DNA of 64,000 nt from the NCBI GenBank assembly GCA_027559495.1, contig JAMXSV010000023.1, positions 1,736,001 to 1,800,000 of the forward strand, in the 5' to 3' direction. Positions 24,712 to 35,111 of the stretch are shown here, piece by piece. Position numbers and translations under genes: made by a program. The notes under the pieces are model-generated. The model saw only the letters and a list, made by a program, of their open reading frames with translations. It did no database searches and was not told the DNA's origin. Position 1 is the stretch's first letter; each line of letters opens with the position of its first letter. Source of the stretch: Aurifilum marmelostoma (Eukaryota; Ascomycota; Sordariomycetes; Diaporthales; Cryphonectriaceae).

Positions 24712-24839
24712 AGATAACTTGGATATATTGCTGATGCACATATATATACTATGGTTGCCGTACCTTGCAAATCAAGGCACGCACACTCTTTTGCATAGTG
24801 TAACGGTCCATAGTGCATTAATTGCTATCCAAGTTAGCT
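24712..24839. repeat. Imperfect inverted repeat, MITE-like hairpin
   Basis: AGATAACTTGGATA (24712-24725) matches the reverse complement of 24826-24839 at 13 of 14 bases. Inside, ACTATGG (24748-24754) pairs exactly with CCATAGT (24808-24814), and the intervening arms share a TGCAC block. Total about 128 bp, no coding capacity. Confidence 0.55.
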
Positions 24840-25362
24840 ACCTCAAAAGCTGGATGTATAAGGACACATTCATTATTAACTAGATGAATTATCGTAGATA
24901 GCTCTTTAATTGTCAATCTAAGTATCACTTCCGTCTGACATAAGTAATAGCTTCACCGCTAGTGACACACTGCAGAGAAATCTAGGATTGTTTCTGTATT
25001 CTTTGGAGCACACTTCGATACCTTGCTTGCCTTGCTTGCCTACTTGTTGTACCCTTGGCTACAGCAGCGCTCATTACACACGACTGATAAGAATCAGCGT
25101 TAGTGCTAGCTGGCTTATGTAAAGAAAAGATAAAAGAGAGAATATATATATTACGCTGAAGAAAATGTCTATCTAGCAAAAGAAACATCTATCCTCTGCA
25201 AAATCAATAAGTTTTGTTTGCCCTAGACTAGATAAGCAATAGCCTGCCTGCATTGGAATAGAATGAAAAGAAGATGGCAGTTGCATATGAAATAGCATAT
25301 GAACGAACCATTCTTGAAGAGGAAAAAGAACCATGTAAAGCAAAAACGAATCAAACGAAAAT
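24840..25362. other. Gene-free AT-rich DNA
   Basis: No gene or clear repeat recognised. Confidence 0.4.
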
Positions 25363-25473
25363 TACCCACCCCAGGATTCGAACCTGGACCTCGACACCCC
25401 CGAGAGGGGCACACTTCAGCAGTATGCATCCATGTGTGTCACTGGTCGCGTGCTACCATTACACTAGCTGGGG
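25363..25473 (-). tRNA. tRNA-like gene, anticodon not assigned
   Basis: Reading the minus strand, an A-box TAGTGTAATGG lies in a D-arm with GTGT/GCAC pairing, and a textbook T-arm CCAGGTTCGAATCCTGG contains an intact B box (GGTTCGAATCC). The acceptor halves CCCCAGC and GGTGGGT pair at five of seven positions. The anticodon stem pairs at four positions (CGAC/GTCG) around an extended loop of about 45 nt that itself can form a hairpin (ACACAC/GTGTG), which could be an intron. I cannot place the anticodon reliably. It may be a tRNA with an intron or a tRNA-derived relic. Confidence 0.5.
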
Positions 25474-27026
25474 TCGCTGTGTTTTTATTGACTTTTTGGT
25501 CCGCAAGACTATTATATAACTCAGCGCTGTGCTGATACCTGGGCCGCTCATCGAAGGCAGGTGCGAAGGGCAGTTTAGGCTGGCGGCATATTGGTGCTGA
25601 TCCTTAACGATCGTTAGCTACGCTAGTATGATGGCTTTTTGGTAATCATCTCGACATCTATGAACACGGCCTCGGTGTCCCGATGACAATTCAGCTTTTC
25701 ACATGGGTATGCTCCATACGTTGACGTATCGGTGTACTTAGGGTTTGTCCCAGAAGGATTCTCAATATCTACATGCTTGTCCCTACCTAGACAATAATAC
25801 CGACTAGGTCATCACACAGACACACAAGAGTTGATACGGACAATCTGCGAGAGCATCACCATTCCACCCAACCACATACAAGATCAGCTCTTATGACAAT
25901 CACTCCATGCGTTATCCTACTTGTCATGATACCCGACAGATGCGCACGCCCCAAACCCATTAAACCCTCTTATATGAAACAGATAATTTGCATCTCTCTG
26001 GGGAGTAGCAGCTTTATACCAACTTGAAAGCAATAATAAAACTCTTTGTCTTACCATCCTCGATCTATCATAACCTCGCTGTCCAACTAGTCGTAACCGT
26101 AATACTTCCCAATCAGCTCGTATATGGACGTATTATCATCTTAGGGCGCTGACTCGTCGATGAGAAACATCTTATTGATCTCCACGACAGGCCCCCCGCC
26201 TGATCACCATTTTGCCAGTATCTTTGGCCTCGGATTCCTTCCCTTGTATATATGCACGAGAGAGGCGCTAATTCTATATAACGCTGCAGTTTACTGACCA
26301 GGTATTATGTCTTGCATGTCTGCTATACGCCGCCGCCGCCGCCGCCTCTCTCGCTCTCTTAGCAATCTTCAGAATATATAAGCATAAGCAGTCATTATCT
26401 AAAAATGAAAGCTACAGAAAGTACTACTATATAATATAATGAGGAACTTAAAATGAAATTCATAGATTATATTATACTCAGTATCTGTTGGTCTAGAACT
26501 CGGGCGCTGTTGCACAACAGAACTAACAGAACCAGAATTACGTAACGATGATTATTCAGCGTTAGGGTCAGCAAGGAGGAACAGTCGTTCCAGTGGACGG
26601 GCGACCGCAAAACAACCTCTAAGATGGGTTGACATGGTATGGTGCACCCTAACCCTATTGCCCTAAAACTTGACCCTCATGCTACCCGCATAGCTCCATC
26701 AACCTCACGTCCGGAGTTTTACAGCAACTGCACGGCTCAACGCGTCTCGCCTATTTGCCCACCCAAGATTTCGACTCGCATGCGCCCTTTTCTTGGACAC
26801 ACAACATATCTATTCAAGCCATGACTCACTGGTCTGAATAATCTTATCAAAGCAGGAAGAGAAATATGTGCCTATGAAATAGAGATCTTGGCACCGTCGC
26901 CGTCAGCGTGTCTCGGTTCTTTGTCGCGTCGCGATCCCGACCTCGTGGTGACAGCATTGGACGGGGAGAAGCAGCTTGTTGTGGTCATGCGCTGGGTCTG
27001 ACCAACCACCAGAACTGCCTGTCAAG
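25474..27026. other. Right part of the gene-free island and dynactin promoter
   Basis: Minus-strand DNA at about 26193-25930 reads as protein interrupted by several TAA/TAG codons (strings such as VEINKMFLIDES and YELIGKYYGYD), suggesting a decayed gene of unknown family. A CCG triplet run lies at about 26331-26349, and telomere-like CCCTAA hexamers at 26647-26666. The last few hundred bases probably contain the promoter of the dynactin gene. Confidence 0.45.
26495..26517 (+). repeat. Short dispersed repeat, copy 2
   Basis: Second copy of the 23-bp repeat at 23577, with T replacing C at two positions. Confidence 0.6.
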
Positions 27027-28993
27027 ATGGCTGCCATCGCGCCGTACACTTACATCCAATGTCCTTGTTCGGACCCAGCCAACATCTCTCGTCACAGCCA
27101 CAATGACCCTACAACGCCCCTTCAGACCGAAGCCGATGATGACGAGCGAGCCTTTGACCCAAGGGCTCCTCGCGCAAACTACAGCCTCTACCCTCTCGAG
27201 TACCTCCTCTACTGTGAGGACTGCCACCAGATTCGCTGTCCGAGGTGTATAGCCGAGGAGATCGTTACCTACTACTGTCCGAATTGCCTGTTCGAAGTGC
27301 CCGGCAGCAACATCAAGAGCGACGGAAACAGGTGTGTAATCTTGCTCACATGGGCCTGCCAGCCCACAAGTGTGGAAGAAAGCTGACATCATACTCCCCC
27401 CCCCCCCCCGGGCACAGGTGTACGCGCAGCTGTTTTCAGTGTCCCGTCTGTGTTGGGCCACTCTCGGTCACTGCCACCGACCCGCCACCTCCTCCACCCT
27501 CGTCTGACCCCCACGCCGAGACAGCACACTCTTCCGCCCTGCCCTCCTACATCCTTACATGCTCCTACTGCCAGTGGACGTCCGCCGAGATTGGTGTCAG
27601 GTTCGACAAGCCCAACGGCATCTATGCTCAGTTGCAGAGGATTCGTAATGGTGGCAGGACGAGGCTCACGCCTAGGGAGCGCAAGGACAGGCGCAAGGAT
27701 GGGACACCCGGCAGTTCCTCCGTCAGTGTCGGTTCGGGCCTCGCCTCCTCCGCTCTGCCCCCCATAGGTGAGGAGGCTCCCGCTAGGGAGGTCGCGCAGG
27801 AGCCGGAACACCGCGACGTCGAGACCCAGTTCGGCAGCCTTAAGTCTTTCTACCAGTCGCAGCTCGCCGATGCGTCCTCTACTGGCCCCTCCGGGCTGTC
27901 TTCACTGGGTGATCTGGGCATTGGCTCTCCGGGCTCTCTGTCGCGGATCATGAGCTTATACACCGGGTCTGGCCTGCTCGGTGACAAGAAAGGGGCCAAG
28001 TCCCGCGCTCACTTGATGCGAGAGTCCCTCGAGCCGGACGAGGGACTGCAGGTAGCAGACCTGAACGAGAGGGCGTCTATCGCGCGGCTGCACCAGGCAG
28101 GCTGGGACGGAACCGTGTCTCTCGATCAGGCCGCTGCTCAGCTGCCAGTCAACGTCTGCGAGCCCGTGATGCACGGCCGGTCGAGATTCCTCGAGGAGCT
28201 CCGACCTATCCCGTACCTCCTGCGCACCAAACGATCCAAGAGATGTCCCGTCTGCCGCCACATTGTGAGCAAGCCCGAGGCCAAGGTCAGCAACACGCGC
28301 TTCCGCATACGGCTCGTGGCAGGAAGCTACATACCTACCATATCTATGCGCCCGCTGCAGGCCACATCCCTCTCACAGACGATATCGGGAGCACCCTCGG
28401 GTGCCTCCATCGGCGCCACCGCCGGGCCTGCAGCTCTCCTGGCGCCGCTCCGGCCGGTGCAGTTCCTCCTGACCTTCAAGAACCCTATATTCGAGGCCGT
28501 CAAGGTCACGCTGGCCACACCCTCGGTCACGCCAGGCCGCTTCGCCAGCAAGGTCACCATCCTGTGTCCCGAGTTCGAGATCGACGCCAACACGGACGTG
28601 TGGGACGAGGCTCTCAAGGACGGCGACAAGGACAGGCGGCGGCGCGGCGGCACAGAGGAGGCCACAGGCCAGCAGCACCAGGCGGAGCCCGGCAAGGTCT
28701 GGGAGCGAGGCCGGAACTGGGTGACGATCGTGGTCGAGGTGGTGCCTGCCTCGCTGAGGCTGGAGAAGACCAACTTTTCGATTCTCGCCAAGGACGCGAA
28801 GGGGGAGATGGACCTGCGCCCGCTGAGGGAGGACGAGGACATACTGGAAATACCCATGTATGTGCGCCTTGAGTGGGAGACGGACGACGCCGCACAAGAC
28901 GGGGCACCCGCCAGGGACAGCAAGGATGCGAAGGAGAAGAGAGAGCTGGCATACTGGTGCGCGCTAGGCATAGGCCGCATCAAGCAGGATTAA
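27027..28993 (+). CDS. ro-2: Dynactin subunit p62 (dynactin 4)
   Basis: Pointed-end subunit of the dynactin complex, which helps cytoplasmic dynein carry nuclei and vesicles along microtubules. Exons 27027-27331 and 27418-28993 (626 aa). The 86-nt intron (GTGTGT donor, C-run before the AG) splits an Arg codon, and joining restores NRCTRSCFQCPVC. Several Cys pairs form the p62 zinc-binding region: CEDCHQIRCPRC, CPNCLFEVPG, CFQCPVC, and later CPVCRHIV. The stretch KSFYQSQL and the C-terminal part (PVQFLLTFKNP and on) match the family's later domain. The start ATG gives MAAIAPYTYIQCPC, a typical beginning; an in-frame upstream ATG at 26976 was rejected as less family-like. Named after the Neurospora nuclear-distribution gene for the p62 homologue. 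Confidence 0.93.
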
Positions 28994-29498
28994 GAGCGAA
29001 GTTTTGTACTTGTGTATGTGGACGCATCATGATGTTGATCAAGATACCCCAGGAAAGTAGAGTCTTAGGTCATTTGAGAAATTTACGGCAGCATGTCTCG
29101 ACATGGCAAGCAATACAACAAACAAGTCTGTGGGATGGCTTTCGTGACAGTTCTGGCGATTTCATCATTTTGGCAAAGTTTAGACCGTGCTTGTTCTATT
29201 TTGACAAGCTATCCCGTCCTCAAGAAGAAACAAAACGCAGAACAACGCCGTTATGCCCCTCCCAAATTTTGGTTTGCCAACCACTTTTGTCCCTTTGATC
29301 AATCAACCAGTTTGTTCATGAAAAGCCACCTGAAGTTTGAGAACCACCACGGCCCCCCGTCACCTCGCCCCCAACACCTTGGGTATTTCATCTCATGGTG
29401 ACCCCGTGTCCGCGTCTGCTACCTCAGGACTGACTACTATCTCCAGCATATCCCATCATCTAGTTTGTTATAACTAGAGGGTTTGAGGAGAGAAGCGC
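28994..29498. other. Intergenic between convergent genes
   Basis: 3' flanks of dynactin p62 and ribosomal protein eS7. Nothing recognised. Confidence 0.5.
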
Positions 29499-30645
29499 TT
29501 AGTACTCAGCGGCACCAGCCTGGGGGAACTCAAAGGTGACACCACGGCCAGTGAGCTTGCGGTAGACCTCGGAGTAGGTGTCGAGGCGGTAGTCGACACC
29601 GCCGCGGTCCTTCTCGTCGAGGATGACCTTGAGGGTCTTGGCACCGTCCTCCTTGGTGCGGATGCGCTTGCCGACGATCTCGACGGGGTAGACGAGGTCG
29701 GTCAAGATGGCATCGTGGACGGCGGTCAGAGTGCGGCTGCGGGGGCGCTTCTGCTTCTGGGTGTTGCGGGAGCGGGTGGAGCGCTTGGGGCGGGGCAGGA
29801 TGCGGCGCGAGGCCAGGATCAGAACGTGGCGGTCGGAGAACTTCTTCTCGAGCTCACGGGTGAGGCTGTTGGGGAGGGATTGCAAAGTCAGTCAAGCTAT
29901 TCGGATAATGCAGGCAGAGACACGAAGGCCTAAAAGGAGAGGACGAAGAAAAACTTACCGCTGCTGGACACGGTGGAAGCCCTGCAGGGAAGGGACGGGG
30001 ACAAAGATGACAATAGCCTTCTTGCCGTGGCCGACCTCGATCTATTTCAAGATCCCAAAAGTCAGCATGCGAGCTCCCGGATGGTGTTGTCTGGCCCCTG
30101 TGAAGGGAGAGAGAAACAGAATCCGTGGACCGCTTCCCGTCCTATTCCACACTTGTTGTATTGAGTGTTGTTTTTTCACTTGTGATTCCACGTAGTGTAT
30201 GCGCGCGAAAGAGAGGGGCTGTGGTGTGTTTGTCTTCATCGCGCAGCACCCTCTCTTCTGGCTGGCGGTCGAAACGGCCCTCCATCTTGCGATGTTGTAG
30301 AGACAACTCGAGAGGGAGAAAACGTGACGACGGGGACAGACAGGCGGACAAAACGGTGTCGGGGCACAGTCGCACTCGGTGGAATAGGATTCGATCGGGT
30401 CGAGGTTTTGGCGGATAGACGCAAGAGTCTTGTTTCTGTTTGTTTTTTTCCTGGGGAGAAATGGTAGTTTTTCAAGTTCTCACCTCCTTGGCAGAGACGA
30501 ACTGCAGAGGCCGCAGGGGCACCTTCAGGTCGGCAGTGTTGGTCTCGAGATCGTAGAGGGCACCAGCGATCTGAGACTCCAGCTCAGAAGGGTTCTGGTG
30601 GGAGGGGCTGTTGGCCGCGATCTTGTTCAGGGAAGGGGAGGACAT
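29499..30645 (-). CDS. RPS7: 40S ribosomal protein eS7
   Basis: Structural protein of the small cytosolic ribosomal subunit. Exons in transcript order: 30645-30484, 30041-29959, 29865-29499 (203 aa). Junctions read FVSAKE then IEVGHGKKAIVIFVPVPSLQ, then HRVQQR then LTRELEKKFSDRHV, all family hallmarks; the end is FEFPQAGAAEY. The first intron is long for this window (442 nt, phase 0); the second is 93 nt. Long first introns are common in fungal ribosomal protein genes and can carry regulatory sequence; I found no convincing snoRNA box pair in it. The promoter lies to the right, in pyrimidine/purine-skewed DNA with a GGT repeat. Confidence 0.96.
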
Positions 30646-31211
30646 CTTGACTGCTTTGATTCCTTTGGAGGGGAATTGGCAAGAATGGAGATGCAGTCGG
30701 GTGGTGGTGGTGGTGGTGGTGGTGGGTGGTGGGAATTGGTAGAAGTCGAGGCGGTTGAGATAATCACAGAAAAAAGTTCACTCATCGCGAAAATTGGTTG
30801 TTGGTGGGTGCTCTGCTGATTCAGCAGCTGCCAGCTGGTGACAGCTGGTCTGAGTCTAGTCCACAATTTTGCCAGGTCCTGCTCTGCACTACCAGCTACC
30901 GTGGTACTCACCTTGCACCCTAGCTAGGGTTATCTGGTGTACTATGGCAAGGATCCACCCTCTGGCCTTCTCTGACCTTTTTCCTCCCTTATACTTTCTG
31001 CTGACCAGTTAGTTGTTAATCAGCTTTGCATTCAGTCTCATGACTTCAATCTGTCCTGGTTCATACTATCTTGCAATCTGGATCTGCTCATATCTTATGG
31101 TCTTTTGTTTGACACAGATTTGCATTCATTTTCTCCCAAACAAATTGGCATTCTTCCCCTTCTCCTCCTGCTCCTCCCCCTTCGCCTCCTCCTCCACCAC
31201 AACATTGATGC
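30646..31211. other. Intergenic: eS7 promoter and monooxygenase 3' region
   Basis: Holds a GGT trinucleotide run at about 30699-30724 near the eS7 start, then T-rich sequence. Another reading of the monooxygenase end (GTGAGT at its 3' end) would place a short extra exon here, but this was not favoured. Confidence 0.45.
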
Positions 31212-32699
31212 TCATGACAGAGTCAGAGCCCTACTCACATTCCCAAATCTGGCATGTATCCAGTCCACCAAGACATTTCCCCTCGCCTTCCAGGGACCCT
31301 TGCCATGCTTGAGGTAGAGTGGAGATGTCCTGTCACTCTTTATATATGTCGATGTCAATTCCACCCAGGGCTTCTTCTCCTCCTCGGCCACGCTCAGCTG
31401 TGAGGATCTAGGCACAGCAACCTGCTGGCCCCTCTTCTTCATATCCTTCAGCAGACGACCCATCATGATGGCCGTATTGTCGGCCCCGAGCGTCCACGAG
31501 GCCCAAGCATAGCCAATGATGAAGCTCAGGTTCGGCACGTCGTTCATCATGCAGCCTTCCCAGATGATGTGTTCAGGCTGGCTCACCAGCTCGCCGTCGA
31601 CGCGCAGCGGGATGCCACCGCCGAACCGCATCTTCAGCCCCGTCGCCGTGACGATCACGTCGGCCTTCAGCTTCTGTCCGTCCTCGCAGAGGATGCCGTC
31701 CTCCGTGACCGTGTCGATCTTGGCGGTGACCACGCTGGCCATCGCAGGCTTCCCATCACGGCCGTGCAGGCAGTCGAAGAAGTCTCCCTCTGGCGAGAGA
31801 CACAGCCTCTGCTGCCACGGGTTGTACCGTGGTGTGAAGTGCGGGTCGGTGCTGATGTCCGGGGGCAGCCGCTTGGCCGTCTGCTTGAGGAGGGCCTTCC
31901 GGGCCGCCTGCGGGAACATCTGGCACATCCGAACGCGGTAGAAGGGCACGACGGCATAGTACAGCCAGTGCAGCCACGCCTTGAGCATCTTGGGCAGGAA
32001 CACCGACACCCAGTGCCTGTCGAGAGGCGCGCCGTTGGGGACAGCCGTGATCCACGTGGGGCTCCGCTGGAGCATCGTGACGTGCTTGGCCTTGGGCGCC
32101 AGGTTGGGGATCAACGTGATGGCCGTGGCCCCGCTGCCTATGACCACCACCTCCTTCCCGGAGAAGTCGTAGTCGGTCGGCCAGAACTGCGGGTGCACCA
32201 CCTTGCCCTTGAAGTTGTCGAGCCCGGGGATCACGACCGGTAGGGGTTCCTCGTAGTCGTAGTAGCCCGTGCCGAGGACCACAAAGGACGTCTCGTAGAT
32301 CTTCTTGTGCCCGTCGTTGTCGACGGCCAGCGTCCACTTCTTAGCCTCGGTGGACCAGTCGCAGCTCGTCACCTTGTGCCGGAAGCTCATGTGCCTGCGC
32401 AGGTCGTGCTTGTCCACGCACTTGTGCAGGTAGGACATGATCAGCGACCCCTCGGCGATGGGCGTCGAGTACGGCCACGGCTCCCAGGTGAAACCAAAGG
32501 TGAACAGGTCCGAGTCGGATCGGATGCCCGGGTATTTGAAAAGGTCCCAGGTGCCGCCGATGTCATCGCGGGCTTCCAGGACCGCGAACTTGGCGTCCGG
32601 GAGCATGGACTGGATGCGGTAGGCAGTGTTGATGCCGGATATACCACCGCCGATGATGATGACATCGTACGAGTTGGCGCTGGCGCTTGACGAGCCCAT
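31212..32699 (-). CDS. FAD-dependent monooxygenase, Baeyer-Villiger type
   Basis: Single-exon flavoprotein, 495 aa. It carries the N-terminal FAD-binding GxGxxG (IIIGGGISG, residues 14-22), a second dinucleotide motif (VIGSGATA, residues 186-193, for NADPH) and, between them, FKGKVVHPQFWP (163-174), which fits the type I Baeyer-Villiger fingerprint FxGxxxHxxxW. Such enzymes use NADPH and O2 to insert oxygen into ketones. The substrate is unknown. The first ATG of the frame (32804) lies upstream of a low-complexity tract that includes an A20 run; the ATG at 32699 gives a normal N-terminus (MGSSSASANSYDVIIIGGG). The C-terminus ends FGNVSRALTLS. A GTGAGT sits inside this last stretch but the continuous reading fits the family. 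Confidence 0.92.
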   Translation of the reverse strand: MGSSSASANSYDVIIIGGGISGINTAYRIQSMLPDAKFAVLEARDDIGGTWDLFKYPGIRSDSDLFTFGFTWEPWPYSTPIAEGSLIMSYLHKCVDKHDLRRHMSFRHKVTSCDWSTEAKKWTLAVDNDGHKKIYETSFVVLGTGYYDYEEPLPVVIPGLDNFKGKVVHPQFWPTDYDFSGKEVVVIGSGATAITLIPNLAPKAKHVTMLQRSPTWITAVPNGAPLDRHWVSVFLPKMLKAWLHWLYYAVVPFYRVRMCQMFPQAARKALLKQTAKRLPPDISTDPHFTPRYNPWQQRLCLSPEGDFFDCLHGRDGKPAMASVVTAKIDTVTEDGILCEDGQKLKADVIVTATGLKMRFGGGIPLRVDGELVSQPEHIIWEGCMMNDVPNLSFIIGYAWASWTLGADNTAIMMGRLLKDMKKRGQQVAVPRSSQLSVAEEEKKPWVELTSTYIKSDRTSPLYLKHGKGPWKARGNVLVDWIHARFGNVSRALTLS

Positions 32700-35068
32700 T
32701 GTGCTTGGGTGTGACGGCCAAAAAAAAAAAAAAAAAAAAACAAAAAGGTAAGAGAGTGTGTGTGAGAAAGAGGAAGCGGGGCAGGTTCCCAAGCGAAGTG
32801 GCAATGCTTGATCTAGTGTCTATTAAGAAGGTAGGTCGAGGGTTACGGATGGTGATCCAATAGCCCTCGTTGTTCACTGGCTTCTGACTTAAATGTGTAC
32901 TTATATAGGAGAACCGAGATGCTCATCACTGACAACGTTGTCGGTGGCCCTTCTCAGGCCCTATTAATAATTGTGTGCTCGAAACAAGCTACGTGCAAAG
33001 CCGAGGTTGGGTACGGCTTCCACACACACACACCGCACCAAGTACAGGTCACATTGTGGTTGGTGTGTAACTTGCACGAACCGAGAGGCGCAACCTTTTC
33101 ATACGTTCTGGGTGCCGTGTCCCGCCCTGGTTCTGGGCCGAGGGTGTTTTGGTATCACACACCAATGGGTGCGAGTGCGCGGAGTTAACCCCATGCGCCG
33201 CCGATCAGATCAGCACAATCAGGTCACCGTGCCGTAAAACTTACAGTACAGTACCACAATGCGTTTAGGGTCCTACTGCAGCAACGCACCCCACTGGGGC
33301 CGGGCTGATGTACGTCTCCGTCCCCGACTTGAACGGTATTCCGGGATTCAATCGACAACATGCATTGACTGACAGGTTCCTCTTGTAGTGTGTCCCTCTT
33401 GCTTGAGAGCCATGACTCCATTTGCCCACACAATTGTGGACTACAAGGTTTCAGCGCTCTCTCCAGCGCGGCGAGAATTTCGCTCGATCCAGGGATTTTG
33501 TTCTGCATACTCATATCGGACCCACGAAAGCCCTGGATGATCACCAATCATACCCATGTCCTTACTTGCAGGTGGCTGTGGACAGCAGTATAAGTAGGGT
33601 GCGCAGCCGAGTTACTCGATATGATCAGAACACGGTAAGCAGCCATCGCATTCTCCCTGATGCCAGAAGTGGTCAATCAAACGCTTGCTTGTCTGAGCGC
33701 TATGAGCATCGGTAATCAATCAGTATATCCCCCACCCCCTCCCCTCCCCAGGTGTCGATGATTGGCTCCAGTTGCGGCGGCAACAAACTATAATGAAGTA
33801 ATTATTGTTGACAATGGTGATGGGTAAATTACATTCGACCAGGAATACCGTCTCTGGGAGACCCGTGACCTCTGTTTATGAGCTGATGCGGTATTCGCCT
33901 GCGTCAGGGAATGAATTGAGAGATTGCATCCGTAAACACGACAGTTGTTACGTGGTGGAAGCAGACTCACCGACCTTTACTTCCGGCAACGTCCCGCACG
34001 ATGGATACAAGGCTGGACTTGCTTGAAGCTCTGGTACCGGGCATTGGTTATCTTCCTCACTCCCGGAATCTTAATACGCCCACAGACCGTTTGCCTACAA
34101 CTTCCGCTGTTGTTTGTTAGTGCTCTCCAGAGACAGATCACCGGGGAGTACCACATCGGCCTCCGCGAAGGGTGCCTTGCATGGAGACTGCTCTGGACAA
34201 TTCGGCGAGGACCCGGAAAGGATTTCATGAGTGATGAGATTGAGAGAATTGAAAAGGTCTGCAGCTTGACGACTTTATGCTGCGATCCTTGAAGTGGATT
34301 ATATCAATCTCGCGCATCATCTCAGTCCTGGGCATTTTTAGAAGGGCCTATAATTAACCATTTCATACCGAGGTTAAATAAAATTGTTTTGATGGAAGTC
34401 TTGCAATAGGGTTCCTGCGGGGAAGGGGAACGACATGTTGGAGGAGGACCTCGGGAAAATATAATCACATACCTACTGAGAGGAGCGAGCGTCGGGAATT
34501 GTGACTCCAGATCAGAAGAGTATGGGTGGAGTGGATTATTCATTGTCCTTTCTTCGTTGAACATACACTAGGTCGATGATGACCGTCATATCACCGTTGC
34601 CAAGTTCGATATTGCAAAGATGCGTCAGAGGGAGAAGACATGGCCGTGTGTGTCGCCGCCACTGGTCCGAAAGGTTTGGCTCTGGAGCCAACCGAGGGGA
34701 GTCAAAGTCAATGCCACAATTTCTTGAGGCTTCATGCCCATTCTCAGGTGAGCGTATATACTATGCACACTATTCTCCGCAGAGCGGAATTCATCATACG
34801 ATAGGGTCTGTTTTCTATTGTTCATATACTGCACAAGAATTAGAAACTCTCGCTGATTCTCATTAACATTATACTATGAAGTCTTTGCAACTCTATCACG
34901 AGCCTCCGGCTTTACACCAAAGCCTCGTCTCTCTGTTCTGGTCTATTATAAGTCTATATATCGTTCTTAATTTCATCAAACATGAGTAGTAATACATAAG
35001 CACTTGCATGAAAGGTCACCAGCCCCAATATCAAGCCCTAGATGTGTATATACATATATATATATATA

Positions 35069-35111
<43 letters not shown>

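Noticed and set aside
30042..30483. snoRNA in the first eS7 intron
   Set aside because: C-box-like and D-box-like strings exist but are too far apart and imperfect.
31150..31260. Extra 3' intron and short last exon for the Baeyer-Villiger monooxygenase (GTGAGT near 31234)
   Set aside because: Reading straight through gives FGNVSRALTLS, a normal end for this family, so no splice is needed.
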